Made by a program: the position numbers and the translations under genes
The notes under the pieces: model-generated
The model's input: the letters and a program-made list of their open reading frames with translations, nothing else
Told to the model about the DNA's origin: nothing
Databases searched by the model: none
Assembly (NCBI GenBank): GCA_016712635.1
Contig: JADJQS010000016.1
Span: 1-17,176 of the forward strand
Direction of reading: 5' to 3'
Length of the DNA stretch: 17,176 bases
DNA from: Gammaproteobacteria bacterium
GTDB lineage: Bacteria > Pseudomonadota > Gammaproteobacteria > SZUA-140
Shown: one piece after another, positions 5,591 through 13,113 of the stretch
How positions within the stretch are numbered: the first letter of the stretch is position 1
Layout of the letters: each line of letters starts with the position of its first letter

Positions 5591-5909
5591 CTGTACGACT
5601 CCGATATTCGCGCCAGTACGATCTGGCGCATTTGATGTCATCAGCTTGTGAACTTTTATCTCCGCCGCACAGTAACAGAATCACGCGCTCGGTTTCGCGG
5701 GCGAAATATATGCGGTAACCGGCGCCGAACGTCATGCGCAGCTCGTAGATACCTTGCCCCACGCTTCTGCAGTCGCCGAAGTTACCCAACCTGACTCGAT
5801 TCAGACGCGCAGCTATGCGCGCACGAATCTGAACATCGCGGAGTCCCTGCAGCCATTCCGCAAACGGCGACCTGCCCTCGGGGGTGAGATATTCCCTTAT
5901 CTCGATCAT
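5583..5909 (-). CDS. higB: RelE/HigB-like toxin (addiction module killer protein)
   Basis: This 108-residue protein opens MIEIREYLTPEGRSPFAEWL, followed by ARIAARLNRVRLGNFGDCRS and ELRMTFGAGYRIYFA. The order matches the RelE-superfamily killer proteins encoded just upstream of HigA-like antitoxins; they usually cleave mRNA on the ribosome. Toxin-first order and the eight-base overlap with the antitoxin are standard for this group. The usual R-x-Y-F segment (GAGYRIYFARETERVILLLC) is present. The C-terminal stretch after residue 90 (CARSYWREYRSRTDG) is the normal positively charged tail. A good promoter with an inverted repeat lies 26-54 bases upstream. Confidence 0.92.
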   Translation of the reverse strand: MIEIREYLTPEGRSPFAEWLQGLRDVQIRARIAARLNRVRLGNFGDCRSVGQGIYELRMTFGAGYRIYFARETERVILLLCGGDKSSQADDIKCARSYWREYRSRTDG

Positions 5910-5934
5910 CCCGCGTCATCCTTGACGAGAACGA

Positions 5935-5963
5935 ATTGTAGTTTAAATACTACAACGAGACAA
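5935..5963 (-). promoter_or_regulatory. higBA promoter with inverted-repeat operator
   Basis: On the minus strand TTGTCT (5963-5958), a 17-base spacer and TACAAT (5940-5935). The perfect dyad TTGTAGT-6-ACTACAA (5936-5955) covers the -10 and part of the spacer, an arrangement expected for repression by the antitoxin. Confidence 0.65.
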
Positions 5964-6009
5964 GGGATTCATGTTGCAGTGTGGACAGGACAGATGTCCT
6001 GCTTGGGAG

Positions 6010-6034
6010 GGGGACAGATTTCAAATCTGTCCCC
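6010..6034. repeat. REP-like palindrome upstream of higBA
   Basis: A single full copy with TTTCAAA at the centre. The 203 bases from here to the methyltransferase stop at 6238 hold no gene I can support. Confidence 0.85.
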
Positions 6035-6237
6035 ATCAGCAAGTGAGCTGCGGGGTGACTGGCAAATCTATTTCCTGGCCTCGGTATACGGGGCGCCGGG
6101 GACGATGGCGGCGCGCTCGGCGCGGGGGACGCGGAATGCAAGCACGGAAGGACGACGGGATGGCAATAGGTACTTCCGGTGATGGGTGATCGAATTTTAG
6201 GCGTGTTTATGGTTCCCTGCCCTGCGCTGCTCTATTT

Positions 6238-7086
6238 TCAATCTTCACGCCGGCAGGAATAGACAGGGTAATAGCCGTACCACTGCTGGCCCGCGAGGGG
6301 CAGACGCTCGAAGCGGAAGCCGGCCTCGGTGAGCAGCCGCTCCCACAGCGCCTCGCCGGGGATGAGGTTGTGGCCGGCGAAATAATAGCGGCGGATCAGC
6401 GCGTGCTCGGCCGGCGTGAGGCGGCCGTCGTCGAGCCAGGACTGGTAAGTGTCGTAAACCCGCTTATTGTCGAGCAGCAGCGTGGCAGGGTCATAGGCGG
6501 CGGCGTGACAGCCCCACATGCGCATGCCGAAGCCGAACTCCTCGTCGTTGATGCTGCCGGAGCGGTGGGCGCACAACAGCGCTTCGGCGTCGTGGGCGCG
6601 CAGATCGAAGTCGCGCGGGATGAAAATGTTGCGCTGGATCACGGCGCCGCCCGGCACGAGGCAGTCCCGCATGGTGGCGAGTAGCCGGCGGTGCGCCTCC
6701 AGGGTGAGCAGGTTGCCGAACAGGCCGTCGCCGAGGACGGCGTCGAACGGCCGCGGCAGCAGGCGCGCGAGCTGCAGCCAGTCGCCCTGGATCACCGTCT
6801 CGCGCGTGCGCTGCACGGGCGCAAGCCAGTCGCGATACACCGCGATGGAACGCGGATTGATGTCGACGCACACGGTGGCGCAGCCGAGGTCCGCGCTCAG
6901 GCGGCGCAGCTCCGGCGTCATGCCGAGGATCAGAACCCTGCGGTCCCGCGCCTCGCCCCGCAGCGTGCGCAGCAGCGCGGCACGATACGTCGCGACCTCG
7001 CGCTCGTCCGGCGAGCCGGCGGCGTAGCGATCCTGTCCGGCGGTCTTGATGCGCGCCTGCAAAGCCTGGTCATCCCACTGTGTCAT
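6238..7086 (-). CDS. class I SAM-dependent methyltransferase-like protein
   Basis: The 282-residue product starts MTQWDDQALQARIKTAGQDR. SAM-fold motifs are visible: motif I as VLILGMTPELRRLSADLG (the usual GxGxG is degenerate, GMTPEL), the acidic residue after strand 2 in VCVDINPRSIAVY, IQGDWLQL, and FDAVLGDGLFGNL for strand 4. The C-terminal part (GHNLIPGEALWERLLTEAGF) fits a substrate-recognition region. I prefer the ATG at 7086, where homology-like sequence begins; the longer in-frame start at 7215 would overlap the divergent promoter. It faces away from the asparagine-synthetase-like gene across 169 bases, so the two may be co-regulated. The substrate is unknown; small-molecule modification is plausible given the neighbour. 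Confidence 0.8.
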   Translation of the reverse strand: MTQWDDQALQARIKTAGQDRYAAGSPDEREVATYRAALLRTLRGEARDRRVLILGMTPELRRLSADLGCATVCVDINPRSIAVYRDWLAPVQRTRETVIQGDWLQLARLLPRPFDAVLGDGLFGNLLTLEAHRRLLATMRDCLVPGGAVIQRNIFIPRDFDLRAHDAEALLCAHRSGSINDEEFGFGMRMWGCHAAAYDPATLLLDNKRVYDTYQSWLDDGRLTPAEHALIRRYYFAGHNLIPGEALWERLLTEAGFRFERLPLAGQQWYGYYPVYSCRRED

Positions 7087-7168
7087 CGCTGTCGTCCGGT
7101 CTGTCTGCTGGCGCCTTTCCCGCACAGCGTATCGGCATGACGGCGGCCAGGCTGCAACGGCCGCGCCA

Positions 7169-7197
7169 TGGCAATCGCGACGGCTTGCTGGTATAAA
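7169..7197 (+). promoter_or_regulatory. likely promoter of the asparagine-synthetase-like gene
   Basis: TGGCAA (7169-7174), a 17-base spacer and TATAAA (7192-7197), in the 169-base divergent gap. The leader to the ATG at 7256 would be about 50 bases. No strong Shine-Dalgarno was seen. Confidence 0.4.
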
Positions 7198-7255
7198 CGC
7201 CCCTGTGTGCCGCAATCTGGCGGCCTCCCATCATGGTAACAGCGAGACCGATTCG

Positions 7256-9085
7256 ATGCCCGGCCTGTTCGGCGTTGTGAACCTCGACCCGCGCCGGCCC
7301 CTGTCGCGCGAATCCCTGCAGTCGCTGCTGGACCGGCTGGCACGGCCGCTGCGTCATTACGACGGTTACATTACCGGGACGTTCACCGACCCCGGCGCCG
7401 GATGCGCCGTCGGCCGCATCGGTCTGCCGCATCACCATACCCGCCCCTGGCCCGATGATGCTCGCACCGTGCAAGCGGAGTCGCATGCCTTCGTCGCCGG
7501 CCGGCCGCACGGCGAGACGGCCGCCGCGGGCACGTGGCAGGACACCCGCGCCCGCATCCATCGCGCCGGAGGCTCGTTCGCCGCCGTGCTGCATGCGCCG
7601 GCCGCCGGCGAAACGATCATCCTCACCGACCGGCAGGGCTCGCAGCCGGTGTTCTACGCGAGCTGCGACGGCCTGCTTCTGTTCGCGCCGGAGGTAAAGG
7701 CGCTGCTCGGCTTCCTGCCGAAGCGGACGGACTTCGACTGGGCGGCGCTCGCCACCTTCCTGTCGAGCGGCTATCTGCTCACGGAACAGAGCTTTTTCAC
7801 GGCGGTCCGCCGCCTGCCAGGCGGGACCGAGCTCCGCGTCGCGGATGGCAAGGTCGGGCTGCGCCCGTACTGGCAGTTCCGCCCCGGCGAGCACGAACGC
7901 GACCGGCCGCTGGAGGACTACGTGCAGGAGGCCGGCGCGCGCATCGATGCGGCGGTCGCCCGCGACCTGGACACCCCTGAGACAACCGCGCTGCTGCTCA
8001 GCGGCGGCGTCGATTCGCGCGCGATCCTCGGCGCAGGCTATCGCGCCCTCGGCGGCGACGGGGCACGCCTGCACGCGGTCACCTGGGGCTGTGCGCCCGA
8101 ACGCACGGGCGCGGACATCGGGATCGCGCGGCAACTCGCCGCACGGCTGGGCGTCCGTCACGAAGTGATGGCGATGGACATGGCCGCGTTCGGCGAGTAC
8201 GGAGCGACCTTCCGGCGAGTGAATCACCTGCTGGACGGGATGAGCGCATCGGCGGTGCTGCACGCGGACAAGTTCGCCGCCACAGAACGTCTGTACGCGC
8301 GTGGCGTACGTATCCTGCTGCGCGGCGAGCAGAGCTTCGGCTTTGCGGAGCGGGAATACAGCACGCGCGGCTCACTGTCGAAACTTGGCCTGCGCCGTTT
8401 CCGCGACAGCGCGCTGCTGCAGCGCGTCGTCGCGCCGGACGCGCACCGCGCCTGCGCGGAAGCCTCGGACCATGTAATGGACGCCATGACGCGCGAGGCC
8501 GACGCGCTCGACCCGAACGACTTCACGCACCGCGCCTATTTCCGCGACCGCTATCAGCGCCTGAGCGGCGCGGCGGCGTACTACAAGCAGGTGCTGATGG
8601 ACCATCGCTCGCCGCTGATGGATGACCCCGTCCTCGACCTGATCGAACGACTGCCCAAGCCCTGCCGCGACGACAAGGCGCTGCTGTATCGCACGGTGGA
8701 ACGGCGCTACCCCGAGCTGGCCGGTATCGATTACGCCGGGCGTAACAACCTGGAGGACTGGGAGGGTCTGCTCGCAACCGACACGCCGGTGCGGCGCTAC
8801 GCCCGTGCCGAGCTGGCCGACGATGCCTCCGGCGTGTGGGAACTGCTGGACCGCAAGACCCTGCTGACGCTGCTCGACCAGGTGGCGCCCGCCGCCGCGG
8901 CGCCGCGGCGCAGCGGGATCGCGGGCACACTCCGCGCACGCCTGAAACCCCTGCTCTACCGGGCCGCACCGCGACTGGCGGCCGCGCAGCGGCTGGCCAG
9001 GTCTAAAAACGATATACCGGCATACAAACTACTGATCCGGGCACTGATTCTGAAACACTGGCACGACAGCTTCGTGCGGCAGTGA
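7256..9085 (+). CDS. asparagine synthetase-like protein lacking the glutaminase cysteine
   Basis: The 609-residue protein has the two-domain layout of class II (AsnB-type) amidotransferases. The N-terminal part, residues 1-200, begins MPGLFGVVNLD and includes GSFAAVLHAPAAGETIILTD, typical of the Ntn-glutaminase fold; but position 2 is Pro where active enzymes have the nucleophilic Cys, so glutamine hydrolysis should be lost. The synthetase part has the pyrophosphate loop SGGVDS at 249-254. The usual GDGxDExFGGY segment is RGEQSFGF (356-363), also altered. Beta-lactam synthetase and lasso-peptide cyclases are known relatives that use the ATP-amide chemistry without this cysteine, so a specialised amide-forming enzyme is likelier than asparagine synthesis. 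No precursor peptide gene is apparent nearby. The divergent methyltransferase is the best candidate partner. The start is firm because MPGLFG aligns with the family N-terminus. Confidence 0.85.
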   Translation: MPGLFGVVNLDPRRPLSRESLQSLLDRLARPLRHYDGYITGTFTDPGAGCAVGRIGLPHHHTRPWPDDARTVQAESHAFVAGRPHGETAAAGTWQDTRARIHRAGGSFAAVLHAPAAGETIILTDRQGSQPVFYASCDGLLLFAPEVKALLGFLPKRTDFDWAALATFLSSGYLLTEQSFFTAVRRLPGGTELRVADGKVGLRPYWQFRPGEHERDRPLEDYVQEAGARIDAAVARDLDTPETTALLLSGGVDSRAILGAGYRALGGDGARLHAVTWGCAPERTGADIGIARQLAARLGVRHEVMAMDMAAFGEYGATFRRVNHLLDGMSASAVLHADKFAATERLYARGVRILLRGEQSFGFAEREYSTRGSLSKLGLRRFRDSALLQRVVAPDAHRACAEASDHVMDAMTREADALDPNDFTHRAYFRDRYQRLSGAAAYYKQVLMDHRSPLMDDPVLDLIERLPKPCRDDKALLYRTVERRYPELAGIDYAGRNNLEDWEGLLATDTPVRRYARAELADDASGVWELLDRKTLLTLLDQVAPAAAAPRRSGIAGTLRARLKPLLYRAAPRLAAAQRLARSKNDIPAYKLLIRALILKHWHDSFVRQ

Positions 9086-9140
9086 CGCGCGGCCCGCGCG
9101 ACGGGCTGCCGCCGGGCCGGAGCTCTGGTAGGATTTTGCC

Positions 9141-9647
9141 ATGAGCCCGGGATCGACAAACCCGCCCCTGCTGGACGCGGACAGCGCGGCCTTTCTGAAC
9201 TCGCCGGTGAATTCTGTCAACGTCGCCACACGCGATGCGGACAACGTGCCGGCGGTGGCGCGCGCGCAGGGCTGCCGTGTATCGGATGACCGGCGCCGGG
9301 TGACGCTGCTGTTCCCGTCGTCACGGTCCGCGGACGTGCTGCGCAACCTGCGCGCGAACGGCGCGCTCTCGATGGCGATGACACGGCCGCTCACGGCGCA
9401 GGCGCTGCAATTGAAAGGGACGGTGGCGCGCATCGAACCGGCCACGCCGGAACAGCGCGCCTCGGTCGAACCCTACCGCCTCGCCTTCGCCGCCGAGCTT
9501 GAATCCCTGGGCTACGGCCGCGAGTTCGCGCAGGGTGTGGTCCCGCCCCTCGAGGACGAGTGCATTGCGGTGACCTTCACGCCGGCGGCGGTGTTCGTGG
9601 CGACGCCGGGACCGAACGCCGGCAGGAAGCTGGGGGCGGAGTCGTGA
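9141..9647 (+). CDS. FMN-binding split-barrel (pyridoxamine phosphate oxidase-like) protein
   Basis: The 168-residue protein has the order of the PNPOx-like flavin-binding barrel: AAFLNSPVNSVNVATRDADN, then VARAQGCRVSDDRRRVTLLF, ADVLRNLRANGALSMAMTRP, and ALQLKGTVARIEP. The last stretch matches the conserved strand with a Gly after LK. There is no signal peptide. GGTAGGA at 9129-9135 precedes the ATG by five bases. Its TGA overlaps the GTG start of the next gene (GTGA), whose N-terminal domain has the same fold, so the pair is likely one operon and perhaps works as a hetero-oligomer. Members bind FMN, F420 or haem; the ligand here cannot be told. Confidence 0.8.
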   Translation: MSPGSTNPPLLDADSAAFLNSPVNSVNVATRDADNVPAVARAQGCRVSDDRRRVTLLFPSSRSADVLRNLRANGALSMAMTRPLTAQALQLKGTVARIEPATPEQRASVEPYRLAFAAELESLGYGREFAQGVVPPLEDECIAVTFTPAAVFVATPGPNAGRKLGAES

Positions 9648-10975
9648 ACCTCACGCTCGACGCGATCCGCAACTGTTTCGAGGGCGCAATCCCCGCGGTG
9701 ATCGCCACCTGCGCACCGGACGGCACTCCCAATGCGTCCTATCTCTCGCAGGTGCATTACGTGGACAGTGCGCACGTGGCGCTGTCATTCCAGTTTTTCT
9801 CCAAGACGCGCGAGAACGTGCTGGCCAACCCGCGCGCGACGGTGCAGGTGATCGATCCGGCCAACGGCGAGCACTATCGCCTCGCACTGCTCTACCTGCG
9901 CACGGAGTCGGAGGGCCCGCTGTTCGAATACCTGAAGGCGAAGCTCGCGGGCGTGGCCTCGCATACCGGCATGAGCAAGGTGTTCGTGCTGCGCGGCGCG
10001 GACGTGTACCGCGTGCTCGAGGTGCGCTGCGCCACCGGCGGCGCGCCGGCCGCCTCGCCGCTGCGGCCGAGCCGCATGCCTGCCCTGCGCGCCTGCGCGC
10101 GGCGGCTGCTGGCGCACAGCGATCTGACCGCGCTGCTAGACGAGCTGCTGTGCGGCCTGCGCGAGCACTTCGGAATCGGGCATGCGATGGTGCTGATGTA
10201 TGACCCGGCGATCGAGCGGCTCTATACGGTCGCGAGCAGCGGCTACGCGGAGTCCGGCGTCGGCTCCGAGGTGGCGCTCGGCGCAGGCGTGATCGGCGTG
10301 GCGGCGCGCGAGCGCGCACCGATCCGCATCAGTTACATGAGCAGCGATTATGTCTACAGCCGCGCGGTGCGCGCGGGCCTGACGGCCGGCGAACTGGAGA
10401 CCGAGATTCCCTTTCCCGGCCTGGAACAGCCGCGCACCCAGCTCGCGGTGCCGATCCTGCTCGGCGAGCACCTGCTCGGCGTGCTCTACGCGGAGAGTGA
10501 GCGCGATGTCAGCTTCAACTACGAGGACGAGGACGCGCTGGTGACGCTGGCCGACCAGCTCGCGCTGCAGTTGCAGAATATCCAGCAGGCGGTCGAGGTA
10601 CAGGAGGCGCGTGCGCCCGCGCGGCCGGCGCAGGCGATGGTCGGCGGAACACCGTTGACGGTGCGGCGCTTCAGGGCCAACGACAGCGTGTTCATCGGCG
10701 ACGATTACCTGATCAAGGGCGTGGCGGGCGCGATCTTCTGGCGGCTGGTGAGCGATTACACCGCGCAGCAGCGCATCGACTTCAGCAACCGCGAGCTGCG
10801 CCTCGACCCGAAGCTGCGCCTGCCGGACATCTGCGACAACCTGGAGGCGCGGCTCACCCTGCTGCAGCGCCGCCTCGCCGAGCGCTGCCCGTACATCCGC
10901 ATCGAAAAGACCGGCCGCGGCCGCTTCCGCCTGCACGTCGACCGCCCGCTGACGCTGATCGAGGCTGCAGGTTAG
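9644..10975 (+). CDS. three-domain protein: PNPOx-like barrel, GAF domain, winged-helix-like tail
   Basis: The 443 residues start at a GTG overlapping the upstream stop. Residues 10-128 form a PNPOx-like split barrel (IPAVIATCAPDGTPNASYLS, then FQFFSKTRENVLANPRATVQ). Residues about 160-312 are a GAF domain (LDELLCGLREHFGIGHAMVL, GAGVIGVAARERAPIRI, LAVPILLGEHLLGVLYAESE). Residues 340-440 form a helical then beta tail (FSNRELRLDPKLRLPDICDN, LEARLTLLQRRLAE, RIEKTGRGRFRLHV) that resembles a winged helix of the response-regulator C-terminal type. This suggests a cytosolic sensor that couples a flavin or haem-like cofactor and a GAF ligand to DNA binding or partner control; the DNA-binding part is inference. 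A longer reading from an ATG at 9560 lies inside the previous gene and is less likely. The gene is convergent with the cytochrome, with one palindrome between. Confidence 0.8.
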   Translation: MNLTLDAIRNCFEGAIPAVIATCAPDGTPNASYLSQVHYVDSAHVALSFQFFSKTRENVLANPRATVQVIDPANGEHYRLALLYLRTESEGPLFEYLKAKLAGVASHTGMSKVFVLRGADVYRVLEVRCATGGAPAASPLRPSRMPALRACARRLLAHSDLTALLDELLCGLREHFGIGHAMVLMYDPAIERLYTVASSGYAESGVGSEVALGAGVIGVAARERAPIRISYMSSDYVYSRAVRAGLTAGELETEIPFPGLEQPRTQLAVPILLGEHLLGVLYAESERDVSFNYEDEDALVTLADQLALQLQNIQQAVEVQEARAPARPAQAMVGGTPLTVRRFRANDSVFIGDDYLIKGVAGAIFWRLVSDYTAQQRIDFSNRELRLDPKLRLPDICDNLEARLTLLQRRLAERCPYIRIEKTGRGRFRLHVDRPLTLIEAAG

Positions 10976-10980
10976 GGCAA

Positions 10981-11004
10981 GGGGACAGACTCAAGTCTGT
11001 CCCC
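10981..11004. repeat. REP-like palindrome between convergent genes
   Basis: A 24-base copy with stem GGGGACAGACT/AGTCTGTCCCC and centre CA. It fills almost half of the 49-base gap between two convergent genes and may act as a two-way transcript end. Confidence 0.85.
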
Positions 11005-11024
11005 GGCCACCGCGATGGTTGCCG

Positions 11025-11525
11025 TCACTCCGCCCTGGCCTCCTGCCGGGGCTGGCCCTTGGGAAAGAAGTCGATGTAGGGCGTGCGTACCACCTGTCCG
11101 GGCTCGACAAAGGCCGGCGCCGGCACACCCTTCGCGCCCAGGCTGCGGATGAAGTGATACACGGCGCGCAGATCCTCGTCCGTCATCTGGGCCAGGGTGA
11201 ACCATGGCATGGGCGGACGCTTGGGCTGATGCACCGTCGCGAGCCATTCGCTCTCGGTGAGCTCCTGCACGAACAACCGCAGGTTGCGCGGGTAGGTCGT
11301 GCCCCAGGGACCGTTGAATCCCACCGGATTGCCGGTCAGCCACTCCGACTGCGGCGTGGCGCCGTTGCTCTCGGGATACCCCGGGGTGTGGCAATCGTTG
11401 CAGTTGCCGATCACCACCAGGTAGCGCCCGCGTTCGACCTGGACCGGGTCCGCAGTTTCAGCCAGCACAGGTCCTGCCAGCGCGATTGCCAGGCCGGCCC
11501 CCAGCGCGATACGTGACGTTTTCAT
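11025..11525 (-). CDS. periplasmic monohaem cytochrome c
   Basis: A 166-residue secreted c-type cytochrome. A Sec signal peptide (MKTSRIALGAGLAIALAGPV, then LA) ends near residue 22. The haem site CNDCH is at 42-46, and Met106 in PKRPPMPWF is the likely sixth ligand; the following LAQMTDEDLRAVYHFIRSLG is the typical C-terminal helix of class I cytochromes. It resembles the cytochrome subunits or domains that serve alcohol or aldehyde dehydrogenases and diverse periplasmic oxidoreductases, though no such enzyme is next to it. GGAGGGAAGG precedes the ATG at 11525, a strong ribosome binding site. The gene is convergent with the PNPOx-GAF gene; upstream is a 533-base gap. Confidence 0.9.
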   Translation of the reverse strand: MKTSRIALGAGLAIALAGPVLAETADPVQVERGRYLVVIGNCNDCHTPGYPESNGATPQSEWLTGNPVGFNGPWGTTYPRNLRLFVQELTESEWLATVHQPKRPPMPWFTLAQMTDEDLRAVYHFIRSLGAKGVPAPAFVEPGQVVRTPYIDFFPKGQPRQEARAE

Positions 11526-12058
11526 CGCCTTCCCTCCTCTTGTTCGTTTGCCATGTGTGTTGCAGCGGCCTTAAGTCATGACCGCGCCTGTTTGACGGAA
11601 AAAGCTTAGGGCGATGAAAAATCACGCGTTGCTAAATAATGCTTATGCATTTCGTAAATTTTTCTTAAGCCGGGACGGGAATCGGGAACCGTACGGGATG
11701 TCCTGCCCGCCCCGTCCAGATCGACGGCAGGCTCCGTGGGGAATTCGTCATCCCCGCGCAATTTGAACCCGCCTCCGCGCGAGGGCCCGGAGGACTTCTC
11801 GCCTCGTTCCCGCATCGCCGATGGTGGGACACCTAGCGGGACTGCCCGGATCCGATGCTCCGCGTGAGAAATCCCGCCCTGAATCCGATTACTGAATTGC
11901 ACAATGCGTGCACATTTTCAGGCTGACGTGCTGATATCGTTCGCGAATTAATCCGGCTGGAAATCACGGGATGTCTTTGGTAAGTTGTGGGCGTTACCCG
12001 CTCTCTTCCCTAGATTCCGCGGTGACAGCGGAACTGGTGCAAACCATAAGGGAATTCC
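11526..12058. other. gene-free divergent gap with small dyads
   Basis: This separates the cytochrome gene from the divergent cytochrome-FGE gene. I see no supported gene; a 98-codon open stretch on the minus strand (11606-11902) has no family-like features. AT-rich islands occur near 11620-11670 and 11885-11960. Dyads include AATGC-TTAT-GCATT (11638-11651) and TGCAC-AATGC-GTGCA (11898-11912), possible regulator sites. Promoters for both flanking genes are expected here but none is clear. Confidence 0.45.
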
Positions 12059-12412
12059 ATGGACGAATCTGCCAGGCGCCGTTCGCGGCGATACGCCGTA
12101 TTACTTTGCACCGCGTTCGCTTTTGCGCCGTGGGGGCTCGCGGCTGCGGTGGATCTCGCGAAGTGCGGACGCTGCCATGCGACGCCGCCGATTGTCGCGC
12201 CCGCGGGGCCGGCGTGCGCGAGCTGCCATTCCGCGGAGCAGGACCTTGCGCACGCGGCCTCCGCCGCCCCGGCGCCAGCGGCTGAAGCGGAGGAAACACC
12301 GGCCAATACAGCGGCGCGCGCGGTCGGCCTGCGCCTCGACAGCACCGGAGCTGCTTGCCGGCATGGGCGTGCCGCTCTACTACGAACACACCCCGCGTCG
12401 GCACGCACCTGA
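12059..12412 (+). CDS. N-terminal segment (signal peptide and two haem-binding motifs) of a frameshifted cytochrome-FGE fusion
   Basis: From the ATG at 12059 the frame encodes a basic, hydrophobic signal peptide (RRYAVLLCTAFAFAPWGLAA), then CGRCH and CASCH, two c-type haem motifs about 20 residues apart, then an Ala/Pro/Glu-rich linker. The frame ends at 12412, but its last 20 or so residues look non-native. In the next frame 12345-12392 reads PELLAGMGVPLYYEHT, a third frame then reads RVGTHLNEMAHI up to about 12432, and after a run of five C the original frame resumes with PAGRFTMG. I infer one original gene spanning 12059-13105: secreted dihaem domain, linker, FGE domain. Either the natural gene decayed or the sequence has base errors. 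The short reading alone would be an odd 117-residue protein. Confidence 0.65.
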   Translation: MDESARRRSRRYAVLLCTAFAFAPWGLAAAVDLAKCGRCHATPPIVAPAGPACASCHSAEQDLAHAASAAPAPAAEAEETPANTAARAVGLRLDSTGAACRHGRAALLRTHPASART

Positions 12413-12448
12413 ACGAGATGGCCCATATCCCCCGCCGGCAGGTTCACC

Positions 12449-13105
12449 ATGGGCACCGACGACCGCCTGCCCGATGAGGGCCCCGCGCATGTCGTCGACC
12501 TGCCGGCTTATGACATCGATCTTTACGAGGTGACGAACGGCCAGTACAAGACCTTCATGGACGCGACCGGGCACCGCTCGCCGCCGCAGTTCGAGAACCG
12601 CACGTATCCGCCCGGCAAGATCGACCATCCCGTCGTCGGCGTGACCTGGAACAATGCGAGCGACTACTGCGCCTGGGCGGGCAAGCGCCTGCCGACAGAC
12701 GCGGAGTGGGAGAAGGCCGCGCGCGGGACCGATGCGCGCCGCTACCCCTGGGGCAACGAGTTCGGCATGCATCGCGCGAACACACCGCTGTACTGGAATT
12801 CACTCGGACGCGAGGGCGATACCACTCCGGTTGGCGCCTTCGCCGACGGGCAGAGCGCCTTCGGGCTCTACGACATGTCGGGCAATGTGTGGGAATGGAC
12901 CGGGTCCTGGTACCGCGCATATCCGGGCAACACACACCCGAATGAAAATTACGGCGAACTCTACAAGACACTGAAGGGCGGCTCGTGGTGGGATTGCTCG
13001 TTCTACAAATGCGGCATCTCGGCGCCGAGTTTCAATCGCGCCTTCTTTCTCCGTACGACGAAGAACAACAGCTTCGGTTTCCGCTGCGCGAAGGACGCGC
13101 CATAG
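12449..13105 (+). CDS. FGE-sulfatase (SUMF1/formylglycine-generating enzyme-like) domain protein
   Basis: From the Met at 12449 the frame is open for 218 residues of FGE-sulfatase fold: AHVVDLPAYDIDLYEVTNGQ, HPVVGVTWNNASDYCAWAGK, RLPTDAEWEKAARGTDARRY, PWGNEF, FGLYDMSGNVWEWTGSWY, LKGGSW and FGFRCA. Cys183 and Cys188 (DCSFYKCG) keep the C-x4-C spacing of the copper-binding catalytic pair of true FGEs, although one residue is inserted before the first Cys. The family oxidises a sulfatase Cys to formylglycine or hydroxylates other substrates. The canonical start of the domain, PAGRFTMG, lies just upstream, so this Met is not the natural start; the gene most likely begins at 12059 with an export signal and haem motifs. 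AGGAGG overlapping its stop serves the next gene, a second FGE paralogue. Confidence 0.8.
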   Translation: MGTDDRLPDEGPAHVVDLPAYDIDLYEVTNGQYKTFMDATGHRSPPQFENRTYPPGKIDHPVVGVTWNNASDYCAWAGKRLPTDAEWEKAARGTDARRYPWGNEFGMHRANTPLYWNSLGREGDTTPVGAFADGQSAFGLYDMSGNVWEWTGSWYRAYPGNTHPNENYGELYKTLKGGSWWDCSFYKCGISAPSFNRAFFLRTTKNNSFGFRCAKDAP

Positions 13106-13113
13106 GAGGTTCC

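Noticed and set aside
5754..6182. Plus-strand open stretch across the higB 5' end and a palindrome
   Set aside because: Antisense to higB and its promoter; composition is not protein-like.
7046..7255. N-terminal extension of the asparagine-synthetase-like protein
   Set aside because: The extension includes the predicted promoter and shows no family similarity; MPGLFG matches the normal N-terminus.
7070..8263. 397-codon open stretch on the minus strand
   Set aside because: Antisense to the asparagine-synthetase-like gene with its SGGVDS motif; a product of high GC at third positions.
11606..11902. 98-codon open stretch on the minus strand in the cytochrome gap
   Set aside because: No ribosome binding site, no family-like segment and low-complexity composition; kept as non-coding.
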